Below are positions 9,106-16,778 of a DNA stretch of 64,000 bases, piece by piece. The stretch is taken from NCBI GenBank assembly GCA_028281535.1, contig JANQJS010000033.1, positions 1 to 64,000 on the forward strand. Direction: 5' to 3'. The stretch comes from Sedimentisphaerales bacterium. GTDB taxonomy: Bacteria; Planctomycetota; Phycisphaerae; Sedimentisphaerales; SM23-30. The notes beneath the pieces are model-generated. The model was not told the origin of the DNA and made no database searches. It was given only the letters and a program-made list of their open reading frames with translations. The stretch's first letter is position 1; the number at the start of each line of letters is the position of its first letter. Both the position numbers and the translations under genes were made by a program.

Positions 9106-10552
9106 AATCCCAATCCAGTGGCAATTGTTCAACCATATGATCAAGTAATTCCTGACACTGATCAGGCGTCTGAGCCAAGCTGACCAATTGCCCTTTTAAT
9201 GCATCGCCATTATCATTATGTATAATATTATATACGACAACACCCCGCTCATGGCCTGATTTAAAAAGAAATTCTTTTTCATTCAATAATTCTAGTAATG
9301 CTTTTGTTGGCATCGGTTTTCGAAACAGTACATTTCGTAACAACCAGCCGCCTTTAGGAAGAAAATGACGGGCTAAAATAGCCGGATAAGTTGCTCCCGT
9401 CACACGGGCATTTAGCTCGCACAATATGACCTTAAGCTCGTTTTCAATTTTCAATACAAGAAAATCTCCACTCGCCGTGCCACGGTATCCCATACTATAA
9501 AGCCAACGGGCTCCAACTTTGGCTTGCTCAATAAGCCTATCTCGGCAATCAGAAAAATCCTTGAAAAAAGGAGGCGGTGAAATATTGCCTTGATGAACAC
9601 TCTCATCTGTTAATAACTGCTCAGTCATATCGAAAAATGTGATGCCTTCTTCACCAAGAAACATTTGAACACTTGGCGAACTAATGACTTGGGAATCTTT
9701 GTAAGATTCATCCATCCACCCCTGAACCATACAAGACCCTTCATAAAATAAGTAATCTTTAATGCTTGCCAGATCCATATGACTGGTTGGCAATTGAATA
9801 ATCCCACAACCTGATGCCCCAATTTGTGCTTTGGCAACAGCCTTTTTATAACCACGTTTTTTTAATTTATTAAGAGCTGTTAGAATTTGAGAGGCATTGG
9901 CTGCTATTTCAGTATCAAAGACATCCAGACCTTGATCCTGCAAATGACAATGAAGTAAATATTTATTATTCCCCTTGTGGCTGCCATCAAATGTGCTGAT
10001 GGTTTCCTTCTCCAGTAATTGAGCAATATGCGCCAGGCATTGATCTGTCACGAATCCATCGACCCAATCGGCCTGTTGATCAAAGAGGAAATGATTCTCA
10101 ACTTCCTCCAATGTTTCAGGGAGTTTATCATATTCTCTTCTCTCGAGAATCATATAGTTCGGCAACTCTAAACCTAAATGATCTTTAAAATAATTTACTA
10201 AATCAACATCGGGAGGTCGCTCGACCAATAGCAAATTATCGTCCCCTCGAAACAGCATATTTTGAATGGGAAGCAATCGTCCGCCATAAGAGGTAACCCC
10301 AACCACTTGCTGATCTAAGGCTGATGTGCCGCCAGTATTGCCAAAAAAGAGTGAATGTAAATTGGCAAAAAACAAGCTACTACGTTCCCAGAATTTGGGC
10401 ATCCGGTCAAACTCCAGCTGCACAGGAACCTGATGCTCTGATGGAACGACATTATTGGAGGTCATTGAACGTTTGCTAGGCAATCGAAGCTCTACTTTCT
10501 TAATAAAGGCGACTATTTTAGTTATAATACCTTTATCGACACCATGAAACAA
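9092..10552 (-). CDS. ATP-grasp superfamily protein, possible amino-acid/peptide ligase
   Basis: ATP-grasp enzymes join a carboxylate to an amine or thiol through an acyl-phosphate. In this 486-residue protein the C-terminal half carries the fold's signatures: KAVAKAQIGASGCGII (nucleotide-binding Lys strand and Gly loop), MVQGWMDE, and the magnesium-binding segment KVILCELNARVTGATYP with Glu and Asn. The N-terminal half (FFGNTGGTSALDQ, GGRLLPIQNMLFRG) resembles the pre-ATP-grasp region of peptide ligases related to pheganomycin PGM1; I recall this pattern but cannot verify it. The frame opens with TTG at 10552 and has no clear ribosome-binding site; ATG codons at 10465 and 10402 are alternatives, so the start is uncertain. 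It overlaps the M20 gene by 14 bases, implying a joint function. Confidence 0.75.
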   Translation of the reverse strand: MFHGVDKGIITKIVAFIKKVELRLPSKRSMTSNNVVPSEHQVPVQLEFDRMPKFWERSSLFFANLHSLFFGNTGGTSALDQQVVGVTSYGGRLLPIQNMLFRGDDNLLLVERPPDVDLVNYFKDHLGLELPNYMILERREYDKLPETLEEVENHFLFDQQADWVDGFVTDQCLAHIAQLLEKETISTFDGSHKGNNKYLLHCHLQDQGLDVFDTEIAANASQILTALNKLKKRGYKKAVAKAQIGASGCGIIQLPTSHMDLASIKDYLFYEGSCMVQGWMDESYKDSQVISSPSVQMFLGEEGITFFDMTEQLLTDESVHQGNISPPPFFKDFSDCRDRLIEQAKVGARWLYSMGYRGTASGDFLVLKIENELKVILCELNARVTGATYPAILARHFLPKGGWLLRNVLFRKPMPTKALLELLNEKEFLFKSGHERGVVVYNIIHNDNGDALKGQLVSLAQTPDQCQELLDHMVEQLPLDWDYDRD

Positions 10553-10648
10553 CTCATTTAAATTGAAGCGATGTTCATCAAAATGATATGGAATGAAGTT
10601 CGATCTTGAATGCTAGCAAAGAAGTTATCGGAACGTAATTAGCTTAAA

Positions 10649-12427
10649 TTACAAACCTGTAAATTTCCCATTTCCGGTACGTTCTTTTCGAATATAGGAA
10701 TCTAACTGACAAATTTCTTTGATGCGGAGCTTCGCGATGGCTGCTTCCTGAGAATCAGGATATCGCTGAAGAATTTCATCATAAGTATTTACCGCAGATC
10801 TCATCGAATATTTTTTCTTAATCTTGGCTTGCTGTAAAAGGCTAAAAGCTTGTGGATTAGATTGTAAATTTCCATTTTCAGATTCTGTCTCAGTCTTCTT
10901 GAAGTCAACTTGCTCAGATGATGTCATGTTTACCACAGGCATAACTTGACCAGTACCACCGTTTATGGTGTTCACTAATTGCTGTGTCATTTTTTTGAAA
11001 TGTTCTATTTGAGATTTAGACGATTGTTCATTTCCCGATTTTAATAGATTAAACTTACTTACTTTCGCTTGTGGCAAAAGCGAATCAATTAAAGCCAACG
11101 GTAAAAACCCACCAACAGGACCTGCATATCGAATTTTGCCTTTAGGGTCTGCTATCAACATTATGGGAGAATATTTATCTGTAAATTGCCATTGAGATTT
11201 ATTGAACTCATCTTCAATGTTAAAATTTGGCCAAGGCCATGGATTATCAACCAAAACTCGATTCATTCTCAAATAATGATCATAATTAAATCTATCCACA
11301 TTGGCCGAAGCAAATTGTACCTTGCCTGTTTTTAAGTAAAAGCTATATAAATCTGTGAACTCATCAACATTGGTCCACAAATCAAACGCGATATCGGGCA
11401 CATCCATAAATTCATTGCTAATGATGCTACTGGCACTTCGCTTGGACATCTTGGATGCGCCTTGCTCAGGTGGCATGGACCACAAAAGAGCACATAAAAT
11501 TTGTCCCTGATTCGTATCATAGTGAAAAAAGCTGCCATTGACATTTCGCATATTCATTGTGCTGAATGATTTGCCCAACAATTCGTAGGGCATATACTCA
11601 TAAGCTAAATTTAAGATGCCACCTGATAAAGGGCCGGTACCCGCAGCAGACCTTCTCTGATTATTGTTTTTTGCGGTCCTCTTTTTATTACGCTCTATAG
11701 TCCTTTGTCTGTAAGAGGACTTGGTCGTTTTTTTAGATTTTTTATTACTGTCTAGATTTCTGCTGAATTTGGACACCGAAGACGATTTTTTACTGCTTGC
11801 ACCAGATTGCGAATTGGGGTCTTGTGAATTGGGATCTCTTTGCCCACTTAAACCAAATTTTGATTCTGCCCTAGATAGCTGCTTAGAATTAAATGACTCA
11901 GAAACATTATCCATCAATAGAGCTGCTTGACCTGCTTTTTGAGTTTTATATATTTTTTCAATCTTATCATATTTATCGTAGATCATAGAAAACAGGACCA
12001 AACTATCAATGATATCTCGATTTTTTGGATTTGTTCGAAGAGCTCGGTCAATATGTCTAAAGACTTGATCAGAAGATTCATCGCCATAATGAGCAATATA
12101 TGCTTGAAGCATATATAATAAAGCTTTCTCTTGCTTACTAAATCGCCCTGAAAATTTTCTTGAATGCGATACGGATTTGTCTAGTGCTTTCAGATCATCC
12201 TTAGATATTTGAATGTTACGAACAACCCAGTCGTTCAACAACATATTTGCATCCTTTTTGATCTTTGCTGCCTCTTTTTTGACAAGCGCATCACGGTCTG
12301 GTTGCTTGGGCTGAGCGCCCGGCCTACGCTGCTGAGCATGCAAACTGGTTGTTAATACAACCACTGCTAAAAGGAATTTCCATGATCGATTATTACAAAT
12401 TTTGGAAATTATTCCAAATAATCGCAT
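10649..12427 (-). CDS. Secreted or membrane-anchored thioredoxin-fold-like protein with TPR-like segments and a basic low-complexity linker
   Basis: No specific function recognised. The start at 12427 has AGGAGA eight bases upstream. Residues ~15-31 form a signal peptide or anchor (WKFLLAVVVLTTSLHA). Residues ~35-170 are helical and TPR-like (ALRTNPKNRDIIDSLVLFS). Residues ~195-270 are a Ser/Lys/Arg/Asn-rich linker with a DPNSQ duplication. The region from ~275 to 460 resembles a thioredoxin/TlpA fold: GQILCALLWSMPPEQG occupies the usual active-site position, and SPIMLIADPKGKIRYAGP resembles the cis-proline and last strands, but there is no CxxC. A last TPR-like helix pair (AVNTYDEILQRYPDSQEAA) precedes the C-terminus. 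Redox activity is therefore doubtful; scaffolding or sensing is possible. Confidence 0.7.
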   Translation of the reverse strand: MRLFGIISKICNNRSWKFLLAVVVLTTSLHAQQRRPGAQPKQPDRDALVKKEAAKIKKDANMLLNDWVVRNIQISKDDLKALDKSVSHSRKFSGRFSKQEKALLYMLQAYIAHYGDESSDQVFRHIDRALRTNPKNRDIIDSLVLFSMIYDKYDKIEKIYKTQKAGQAALLMDNVSESFNSKQLSRAESKFGLSGQRDPNSQDPNSQSGASSKKSSSVSKFSRNLDSNKKSKKTTKSSYRQRTIERNKKRTAKNNNQRRSAAGTGPLSGGILNLAYEYMPYELLGKSFSTMNMRNVNGSFFHYDTNQGQILCALLWSMPPEQGASKMSKRSASSIISNEFMDVPDIAFDLWTNVDEFTDLYSFYLKTGKVQFASANVDRFNYDHYLRMNRVLVDNPWPWPNFNIEDEFNKSQWQFTDKYSPIMLIADPKGKIRYAGPVGGFLPLALIDSLLPQAKVSKFNLLKSGNEQSSKSQIEHFKKMTQQLVNTINGGTGQVMPVVNMTSSEQVDFKKTETESENGNLQSNPQAFSLLQQAKIKKKYSMRSAVNTYDEILQRYPDSQEAAIAKLRIKEICQLDSYIRKERTGNGKFTGL

Positions 12428-12737
12428 TCTATATTTCTCCTAATCATTCGTGAATTTTTCTACACAATTTAAGAATTGAGTTTATCATCGACTGTAAGTA
12501 TCAATTTTAGTTGATCTGAATTTATAATTCAATATCCCTTTCATTTTTTTTTAGTAATTTATTGCAAAAAACATAAAACGAAACATATCCACAACTGCAT
12601 AATTTAAAAGAGGTTATAGCCCCCTGCTTTTCACACTAAATGGTAGGATTCCCTAGGAGAATCCCAGGAAATCTTGAATACGAACCTCATCCGAATTATG
12701 ATGCCCCATACATTAAACTCACTAAGAAAAAATCAAT
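12428..12737. other. Divergent intergenic region with small dyads
   Basis: This 310-base region separates divergent genes and should hold both promoters. I see ATCAA-N6-TTGAT at 12500-12515, TGAATT-TAT-AATTCA at 12517-12531 and GGATTC-N7-GAATCC at 12646-12664 centred on CCTAGG. No consensus sigma-70 promoter or gene is evident. Confidence 0.4.
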
Positions 12738-13892
12738 ATGAAACAAATAATTTATCTTGATAACGCCTCCACAACACCTGTAGATCCAGCTGTAATTGAT
12801 ACCATATCAACATTTCTCAAGGATCATTACGCCAACCCTGCCAGCTTGACGCATCAGCTAGGTGTGGATGTTGAAACTCAAGTTCAGCAAGCACGCCAAC
12901 AAATAGCCAATATAATTCATTGTCAACCTTCTGACATTATCTGGACCAGCGGTGCAACTGAATCGAATAATATCTCCTTGATTGGTACAGCTCGAAAATA
13001 TCGCGAGCGAGGCAACCATATCATCACTTGCCAAACAGAACATAAGTCAATACTCGATCCTTGTAGTTATTTACAAACACAAGGATTTGAGGTGACCTAC
13101 CTGCCCGTAGATCAACAAGGCCATATCAACTTGGAAGAACTTAAAAATCATATCTCAGACCAAACAATCCTGGTAAGTCTCATGGCAGCAAATAACGAAA
13201 CGGGTGTTATACACCCTTTGGATAAAATCGGTCAAATTACCCACGAATCCAATGTCTTATTTCACTGTGATGCTTCACAAGCTTTCGGAAAAATCCCCAT
13301 CGATGTACAAAGCCAACACATTGACCTTCTCAGCATCAGTGGTCACAAAATTTATGGTCCTAAAGGGATTGGAGCTTTATATCTCCGACGCGAACACCCT
13401 AAAGTCCAACCAGAACCTTTGATCTTTGGCGGAGGACACGAATTGGGCGTGCGCAGTGGCACCTTAAACGTCCCTGGTTTGATGGGATTGGCAAAAGCAG
13501 CTGAGATTTCCAGCCAAGTGATGAATCAGGAAAAAGAGACTCTCAATCAAATGGCTAACTCATTTGAAAATGCCTTAAAAAATCAATTGGATGGCGTATT
13601 TAGAAATGGCGATCCAGATCAATGCTTACCACATATTCGCAATATCAGCTTTGCTGGCACGGACAGCGAAACACTCATGTTAGCTTTACCTGAGCTTGCC
13701 GTTTCGAGCGGTTCAGCCTGCACCAGTATCAATATCGAACCCAGTCATGTCTTAACTGCGATGAACATTGGGCAAGAAAAATTAACCAGCGCTATTCGTT
13801 TCAGTTTCGGTCGTTTTACAACACCCCACGATATAGAATCAGCAGGACAATGTGTGATTGATGCTGTTTGTAAAATTAGAAAGTTTACATGA
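12738..13892 (+). CDS. Cysteine desulfurase, NifS/IscS-like
   Basis: PLP-dependent enzyme releasing sulfur from cysteine as a protein persulfide for Fe-S clusters, thiolation or cofactors. The 384-residue product starts with the class signature IYLDNASTTPVDP. It carries TSGATESNN (phosphate-binding loop), TEHKSIL, MAANNETGV, HCDASQAFGK and the Schiff-base lysine in SISGHKIYGPKG near residue 206. The persulfide cysteine is in SSGSACTS near residue 328, and the C-terminal IRFSFGRFTT is typical. Length fits the NifS/IscS group (380-405). No iscU, iscR or mnmA is adjacent, so the sulfur acceptor is unknown. The next gene overlaps by four bases (ATGA), implying cotranslation with an SGNH hydrolase. 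Confidence 0.93.
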   Translation: MKQIIYLDNASTTPVDPAVIDTISTFLKDHYANPASLTHQLGVDVETQVQQARQQIANIIHCQPSDIIWTSGATESNNISLIGTARKYRERGNHIITCQTEHKSILDPCSYLQTQGFEVTYLPVDQQGHINLEELKNHISDQTILVSLMAANNETGVIHPLDKIGQITHESNVLFHCDASQAFGKIPIDVQSQHIDLLSISGHKIYGPKGIGALYLRREHPKVQPEPLIFGGGHELGVRSGTLNVPGLMGLAKAAEISSQVMNQEKETLNQMANSFENALKNQLDGVFRNGDPDQCLPHIRNISFAGTDSETLMLALPELAVSSGSACTSINIEPSHVLTAMNIGQEKLTSAIRFSFGRFTTPHDIESAGQCVIDAVCKIRKFT

Positions 13893-14533
13893 GCATCCCC
13901 CTTATTGAAGATAATGCACTGATATTATTCCAAGGTGACAGCATTACGGATGCTGGCCGTTTAAAAGATGACCCTCTGCACATGGGAACAGGGTATGCAT
14001 CGCTAATCGAGATAGAACTTCAGAATAGATTCTCCCACAAAAATATCCGATGCCTTAATCGAGGTATCGGTGGCAATCGCCTGAAAGATTTGAGAGATCG
14101 CTGGGACACAGATTGTCTAAATCTTTACCCTAACTGGGTATCAATTATGATTGGTATCAATGAAACCTGGTATGCCATGGATAGCGGTGATGTGACATCA
14201 CCTAAAAAGTTTGAATATAATTATCGCTTACTTATTGAAGAAACACAACGACATTGCGATGCAAAATTTATTTTACTACAACCCTTTCTTTTGCCTGTGA
14301 TCACTGATACTGCTCGCTGGCGTGAGGATTTGAATCCAAAGATAGACATTGTTGAAAAAATCGCACAAGAAACCAATGCCATACTCATCAAAACAGATGA
14401 AATGTTTAATCGTTCAGTCAATGAGCAACATCCCAGCTACTGGGCTCTGGATGGCGTACACCCTACGCCACAAGGACATACCTTAATTGCTCAAGCCTGG
14501 CTGGAAGCACTGGGGTTTAATAACCCCACCTAA
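13889..14533 (+). CDS. SGNH/GDSL-family hydrolase
   Basis: Small serine esterase/lipase-type hydrolase, 214 residues. All four SGNH blocks are present: block I LFQGDSITDAGR with the nucleophilic Ser near residue 17, block II GGNRLKDL (Gly), block III IGINETW (Asn) and block V DGVHPTPQGH with the catalytic Asp and His. No signal peptide is visible, so it is probably cytoplasmic. Members act on acetylated sugars, lysophospholipids and similar esters; the substrate cannot be assigned. The start codon overlaps the cysteine desulfurase stop (ATGA), so the two genes are probably coexpressed. A GGGGTT-TAAT-AACCCC hairpin at 14512-14527 covers the stop codon, but no T-tract follows. Confidence 0.88.
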   Translation: MSIPLIEDNALILFQGDSITDAGRLKDDPLHMGTGYASLIEIELQNRFSHKNIRCLNRGIGGNRLKDLRDRWDTDCLNLYPNWVSIMIGINETWYAMDSGDVTSPKKFEYNYRLLIEETQRHCDAKFILLQPFLLPVITDTARWREDLNPKIDIVEKIAQETNAILIKTDEMFNRSVNEQHPSYWALDGVHPTPQGHTLIAQAWLEALGFNNPT

Positions 14534-14785
14534 GCGTCCTATAATATCCCTGGTTTTAGCGAAAAATATAATCTCAAAGGTTTTATATAAATTTTTCCAG
14601 AAAACCTTGTAGATCAATTTGCCCCTGTACCCTTTATATTTTACCTTTAAAATTCAACACACACATGTATTAGAAAGTGAACAAACCAATACCATTTGCT
14701 TGTTCACCCAGAGACGTTACATCCAACGATAATCCTTTATTGATTGAGTAAGGATTATTTAACCTATTGCCATAAGGAGCTCATG

Positions 14786-15049
14786 ATGTATCAACAATCT
14801 GAACACCTGCCAAAAAGACAACCTGTCCCGCAAGATATTCAAGCACAAGAAAGAGCGATCTTTGAGAAACTCAGCGAACAATCCAGACAACAAAGTAAAT
14901 ACTTTCAATCAAAAGCTGAAAATCTAGGAAAAATCGTCAACGAATTAAAGTTGAATCTAAAGTATCTGGTCTTTGATCTGGAAGCCAGCAGAAGAGAAAA
15001 TAAAGAGTTAAAAGAAAGATATCATGATGATCAGAATGAATCTTTTTAA
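14786..15049 (+). CDS. Small coiled-coil protein of unknown function
   Basis: Not recognised. The product is about 87 residues, highly charged, with predicted long helices: residues from IQAQERAIFEKL to ELKERYHDD are almost continuously helical with a heptad-like pattern, including LGKIVNELKLNLKYLVFDL. The start is set by AAGGAG at 14774-14779, six bases before ATG 14786; ATG 14783 is also possible, and a frame opening with TTG at 14744 is unlikely. No signal peptide or membrane segment is seen. The gene has its own strong terminator at 15072-15106 and 250 bases of free sequence upstream, so it is probably an independent unit. A structural or adaptor role is conceivable. Confidence 0.7.
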   Translation: MYQQSEHLPKRQPVPQDIQAQERAIFEKLSEQSRQQSKYFQSKAENLGKIVNELKLNLKYLVFDLEASRRENKELKERYHDDQNESF

Positions 15050-15071
15050 TTGATCAGAAGTTTATAAAGAT

Positions 15072-15106
15072 AGATAGAGGCACCATTCATGTCTCTATCT
15101 TTTTTT
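15072..15106 (+). terminator. Intrinsic terminator after the small coiled-coil gene
   Basis: AGATAGAG (15072-15079) pairs perfectly with CTCTATCT (15093-15100) around a 13-base loop, followed by a run of seven T. It lies 23 bases after the stop codon. The convergent response-regulator gene ends at 15105, so the T-tract abuts it. Confidence 0.85.
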
Positions 15107-15758
15107 AATCCTCTAATGTTGTAATCCCTTCCCGAATAGCATATTTCGTCAGGCCAGGCAAATTATCAATTCCTAGCTTTTTCATGATGTGCATACGATG
15201 TGTTTCGACCGTTTTAACACTGATATTACAAATCTGAGAAATTTGCTTGGTATTTTTACTTTCTGCAATGAGCTGAAGAATTTCTCGTTCACGAGGCGTA
15301 AGAATGGAACGCCCTGATTTTTTCTGACCACGATTCTGCTCAAATATATTGCTGATACTCACATTTTCGATCTGCTCACTTAAATAATAATCTCCATCAA
15401 GCACATCACGCACAGCTTTAATCACCTCATCAAAATCGCCATGCTTGACCAGATATCCACAAGCACCAGCCAAAAACATTTTTTCTACAAACTCAGCACC
15501 CTTATGCATCGATAGTGCAATAATTTTAATATCCGGGTTATCATGCAACATGCGTTTGGAGGCTTCAACGCCATTTAGATCAGGCATTGAGATATCGATT
15601 AATGCCACATCGGGCACCCATTGATTGGCCAGCTCAATCGCTTCTCTGCCATTGCTGGCTTCAGCCACGACTTTCATATCATCCTGCTTTTCAAACAACA
15701 CACGCAAACCACTTCGCAAAACTTGATGGTCATCTGCAATTAATATCGTATGAGACAT
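15105..15758 (-). CDS. Two-component response regulator, NarL/FixJ family
   Basis: DNA-binding response regulator of 217 residues. The receiver domain occupies about residues 1-120: acidic pair in ILIADDHQVLRSGL, phosphoacceptor Asp in ALIDISMPDLNG near residue 55, Ser in IIALSMHK and Lys in GYLVKHGDFDE. The LuxR-type helix-turn-helix is at ~150-210 (LTPREREILQLIAESKNTK, SVKTVETHRMHIMKKLGI). Family members bind DNA as dimers after phosphorylation by a histidine kinase. No kinase gene is next to it in this window, so it is an orphan here. Upstream GAGG lies 11 bases from the ATG. A long AT-rich region (15759-16342) precedes it and may contain its promoter. Confidence 0.93.
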   Translation of the reverse strand: MSHTILIADDHQVLRSGLRVLFEKQDDMKVVAEASNGREAIELANQWVPDVALIDISMPDLNGVEASKRMLHDNPDIKIIALSMHKGAEFVEKMFLAGACGYLVKHGDFDEVIKAVRDVLDGDYYLSEQIENVSISNIFEQNRGQKKSGRSILTPREREILQLIAESKNTKQISQICNISVKTVETHRMHIMKKLGIDNLPGLTKYAIREGITTLED

Positions 15759-16342
15759 TATTTCTTAACCTCGATTAAAGGAACACACAATTTTTCTTTC
15801 GTTCCACCCTCTCTTTCTGATTTAAATTTTAACTCCGAATTACATCGGTTATCGTGCATTATGATCATCTTGAAAAACAAAGTCCAGCCCATATTTCTTT
15901 TCCGATCAATTCAAAAATGCAGCTAAATACCTTATTTAAAATTGCTTAAAGTTTAATCTCTTTCCCCCTGAACCTATTCACACATACTTTCACCAGACAT
16001 AATTTACCATAAACACTTGTTATTTAAACACTAATAAGTGCATACACACAATGTAAACTACTGCTTTAAATGAACAACTACAACAACCACAAATACAGAA
16101 AAGAATGTAAACCATTTATTTAATTAAACTTATATGTATTATAACTCACCAGCAGGAATACCCCCCATATAACTGTCTAATATACATAAAACAATAATAT
16201 ATAAGTATTTAACTGTTTATATGTCTTATTACAGTCACAATAATTACCAGTAACCAAGGAGGTAATCCTAATTATTCGCCTAAATAATCAGAGTGGGATT
16301 AATTCGAACATTTTGCAAATTTGATTAATCATTGGATTCTAA
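15759..16342. other. AT-rich intergenic region, no gene recognised
   Basis: This region of about 580 bases lies between the divergent response regulator and the nusA promoter. I find no convincing reading frame, tRNA or long repeat. A strong Shine-Dalgarno-like AAGGAGGT occurs at 16256-16263, but no ATG, GTG or TTG start follows at a usable distance. The response-regulator promoter is probably here but is not identifiable by eye. Confidence 0.5.
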
Positions 16343-16370
16343 TTGACAATCGACCAAAAGAACGTATAAT
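16343..16370 (+). promoter_or_regulatory. Perfect-consensus sigma-70 promoter upstream of the nusA leader/ncRNA
   Basis: TTGACA at 16343-16348 and TATAAT at 16365-16370 match both consensus hexamers exactly, with a 16-base spacer. Transcription should start near 16377. Such a promoter implies very strong constitutive transcription, as for stable RNAs or translation genes. Confidence 0.85.
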
Positions 16371-16376
16371 CCTCTG

Positions 16377-16746
16377 ATTAAAATACTTAGTGAATTTTTA
16401 GCCGAAGATTGAAACTCGAAGGCTATAAAATTTTTGGAATATGTTAACCGTTTCACCGATATCTCAGGATCGGAAACATTTATTTTTATCAGGTGAAGCA
16501 TGCTCAATAAAGGATTGGCTTACTAGTGTTGGCGCTGGGTCCCTTAATGATGGACCAGGCGTTCGCTTATGAATGTAAGCGAGACCGTTTGAACCTAACG
16601 TGTCACTCAGGTGATGGTTTGCAAAAAGATGATAGCTCTTTTTCAAAAACACTTTGGGGTGATGTGATGATTTGAAAAGTCACATAATATTTTTATTTGG
16701 TGATTTTTTCAAAGTGGGTAACTGTTTGCGGTCCCACTTTTTTTTT
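16377..16746 (+). ncRNA. Structured RNA of about 370 nt: leader of the nusA operon or independent small RNA
   Basis: The segment is bounded by a consensus promoter and an intrinsic terminator and contains no convincing reading frame. Hairpins seen by eye: TAGCC/GGCTA at 16399-16425; GTTT+CCGAT/ATCGG+AAAC at 16450-16477; a bulged stem at 16533-16561 (CGC, TGG, TCC with partners); a perfect 7-bp stem TCGCTTA/TAAGCGA at 16563-16582; AACC...TCAC-TCAG-GTGA...GGTT at 16592-16619; a long stem at 16671-16713; and the terminator at 16711-16746. I looked for tmRNA (no T-arm, CCA end or tag), RNase P RNA (no GAGGAAAGTC core) and SRP RNA (no GGAAG/AGCAGC loop) and found none of them. Because nusA starts 33 bases after the T-tract, it may be an attenuating leader. 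The class is unknown. Confidence 0.6.
16711..16746 (+). terminator. Intrinsic terminator immediately upstream of nusA
   Basis: AAAGTGGG (16711-16718) pairs perfectly with CCCACTTT (16733-16740) around a 14-base loop, and the T-run extends to 16746. It lies between the consensus promoter and the nusA start codon, so it either ends a small RNA or attenuates the operon. Confidence 0.88.
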
Positions 16747-16778
16747 AAACTGAAGATTCTAAACAGGGCTGAAAAGTT

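Noticed and set aside
14512-14527. Terminator after the SGNH hydrolase gene
   Set aside because: The 6-bp GGGGTT/AACCCC stem spans the stop codon region but is not followed by a T-run.
16256-16325. Strong Shine-Dalgarno AAGGAGGT as the start of a short gene
   Set aside because: Only an ATT codon follows at proper distance, giving a 17-codon frame. Its resemblance to the complement of the 16S 3' end is what any strong ribosome-binding site shows; no rRNA flanks it.
16377-16746. tmRNA, RNase P RNA or SRP RNA in the pre-nusA region
   Set aside because: No tRNA-like T-arm and CCA end, no tag frame, no GAGGAAAGTC RNase P core and no SRP tetraloop/asymmetric-loop motif on either strand.
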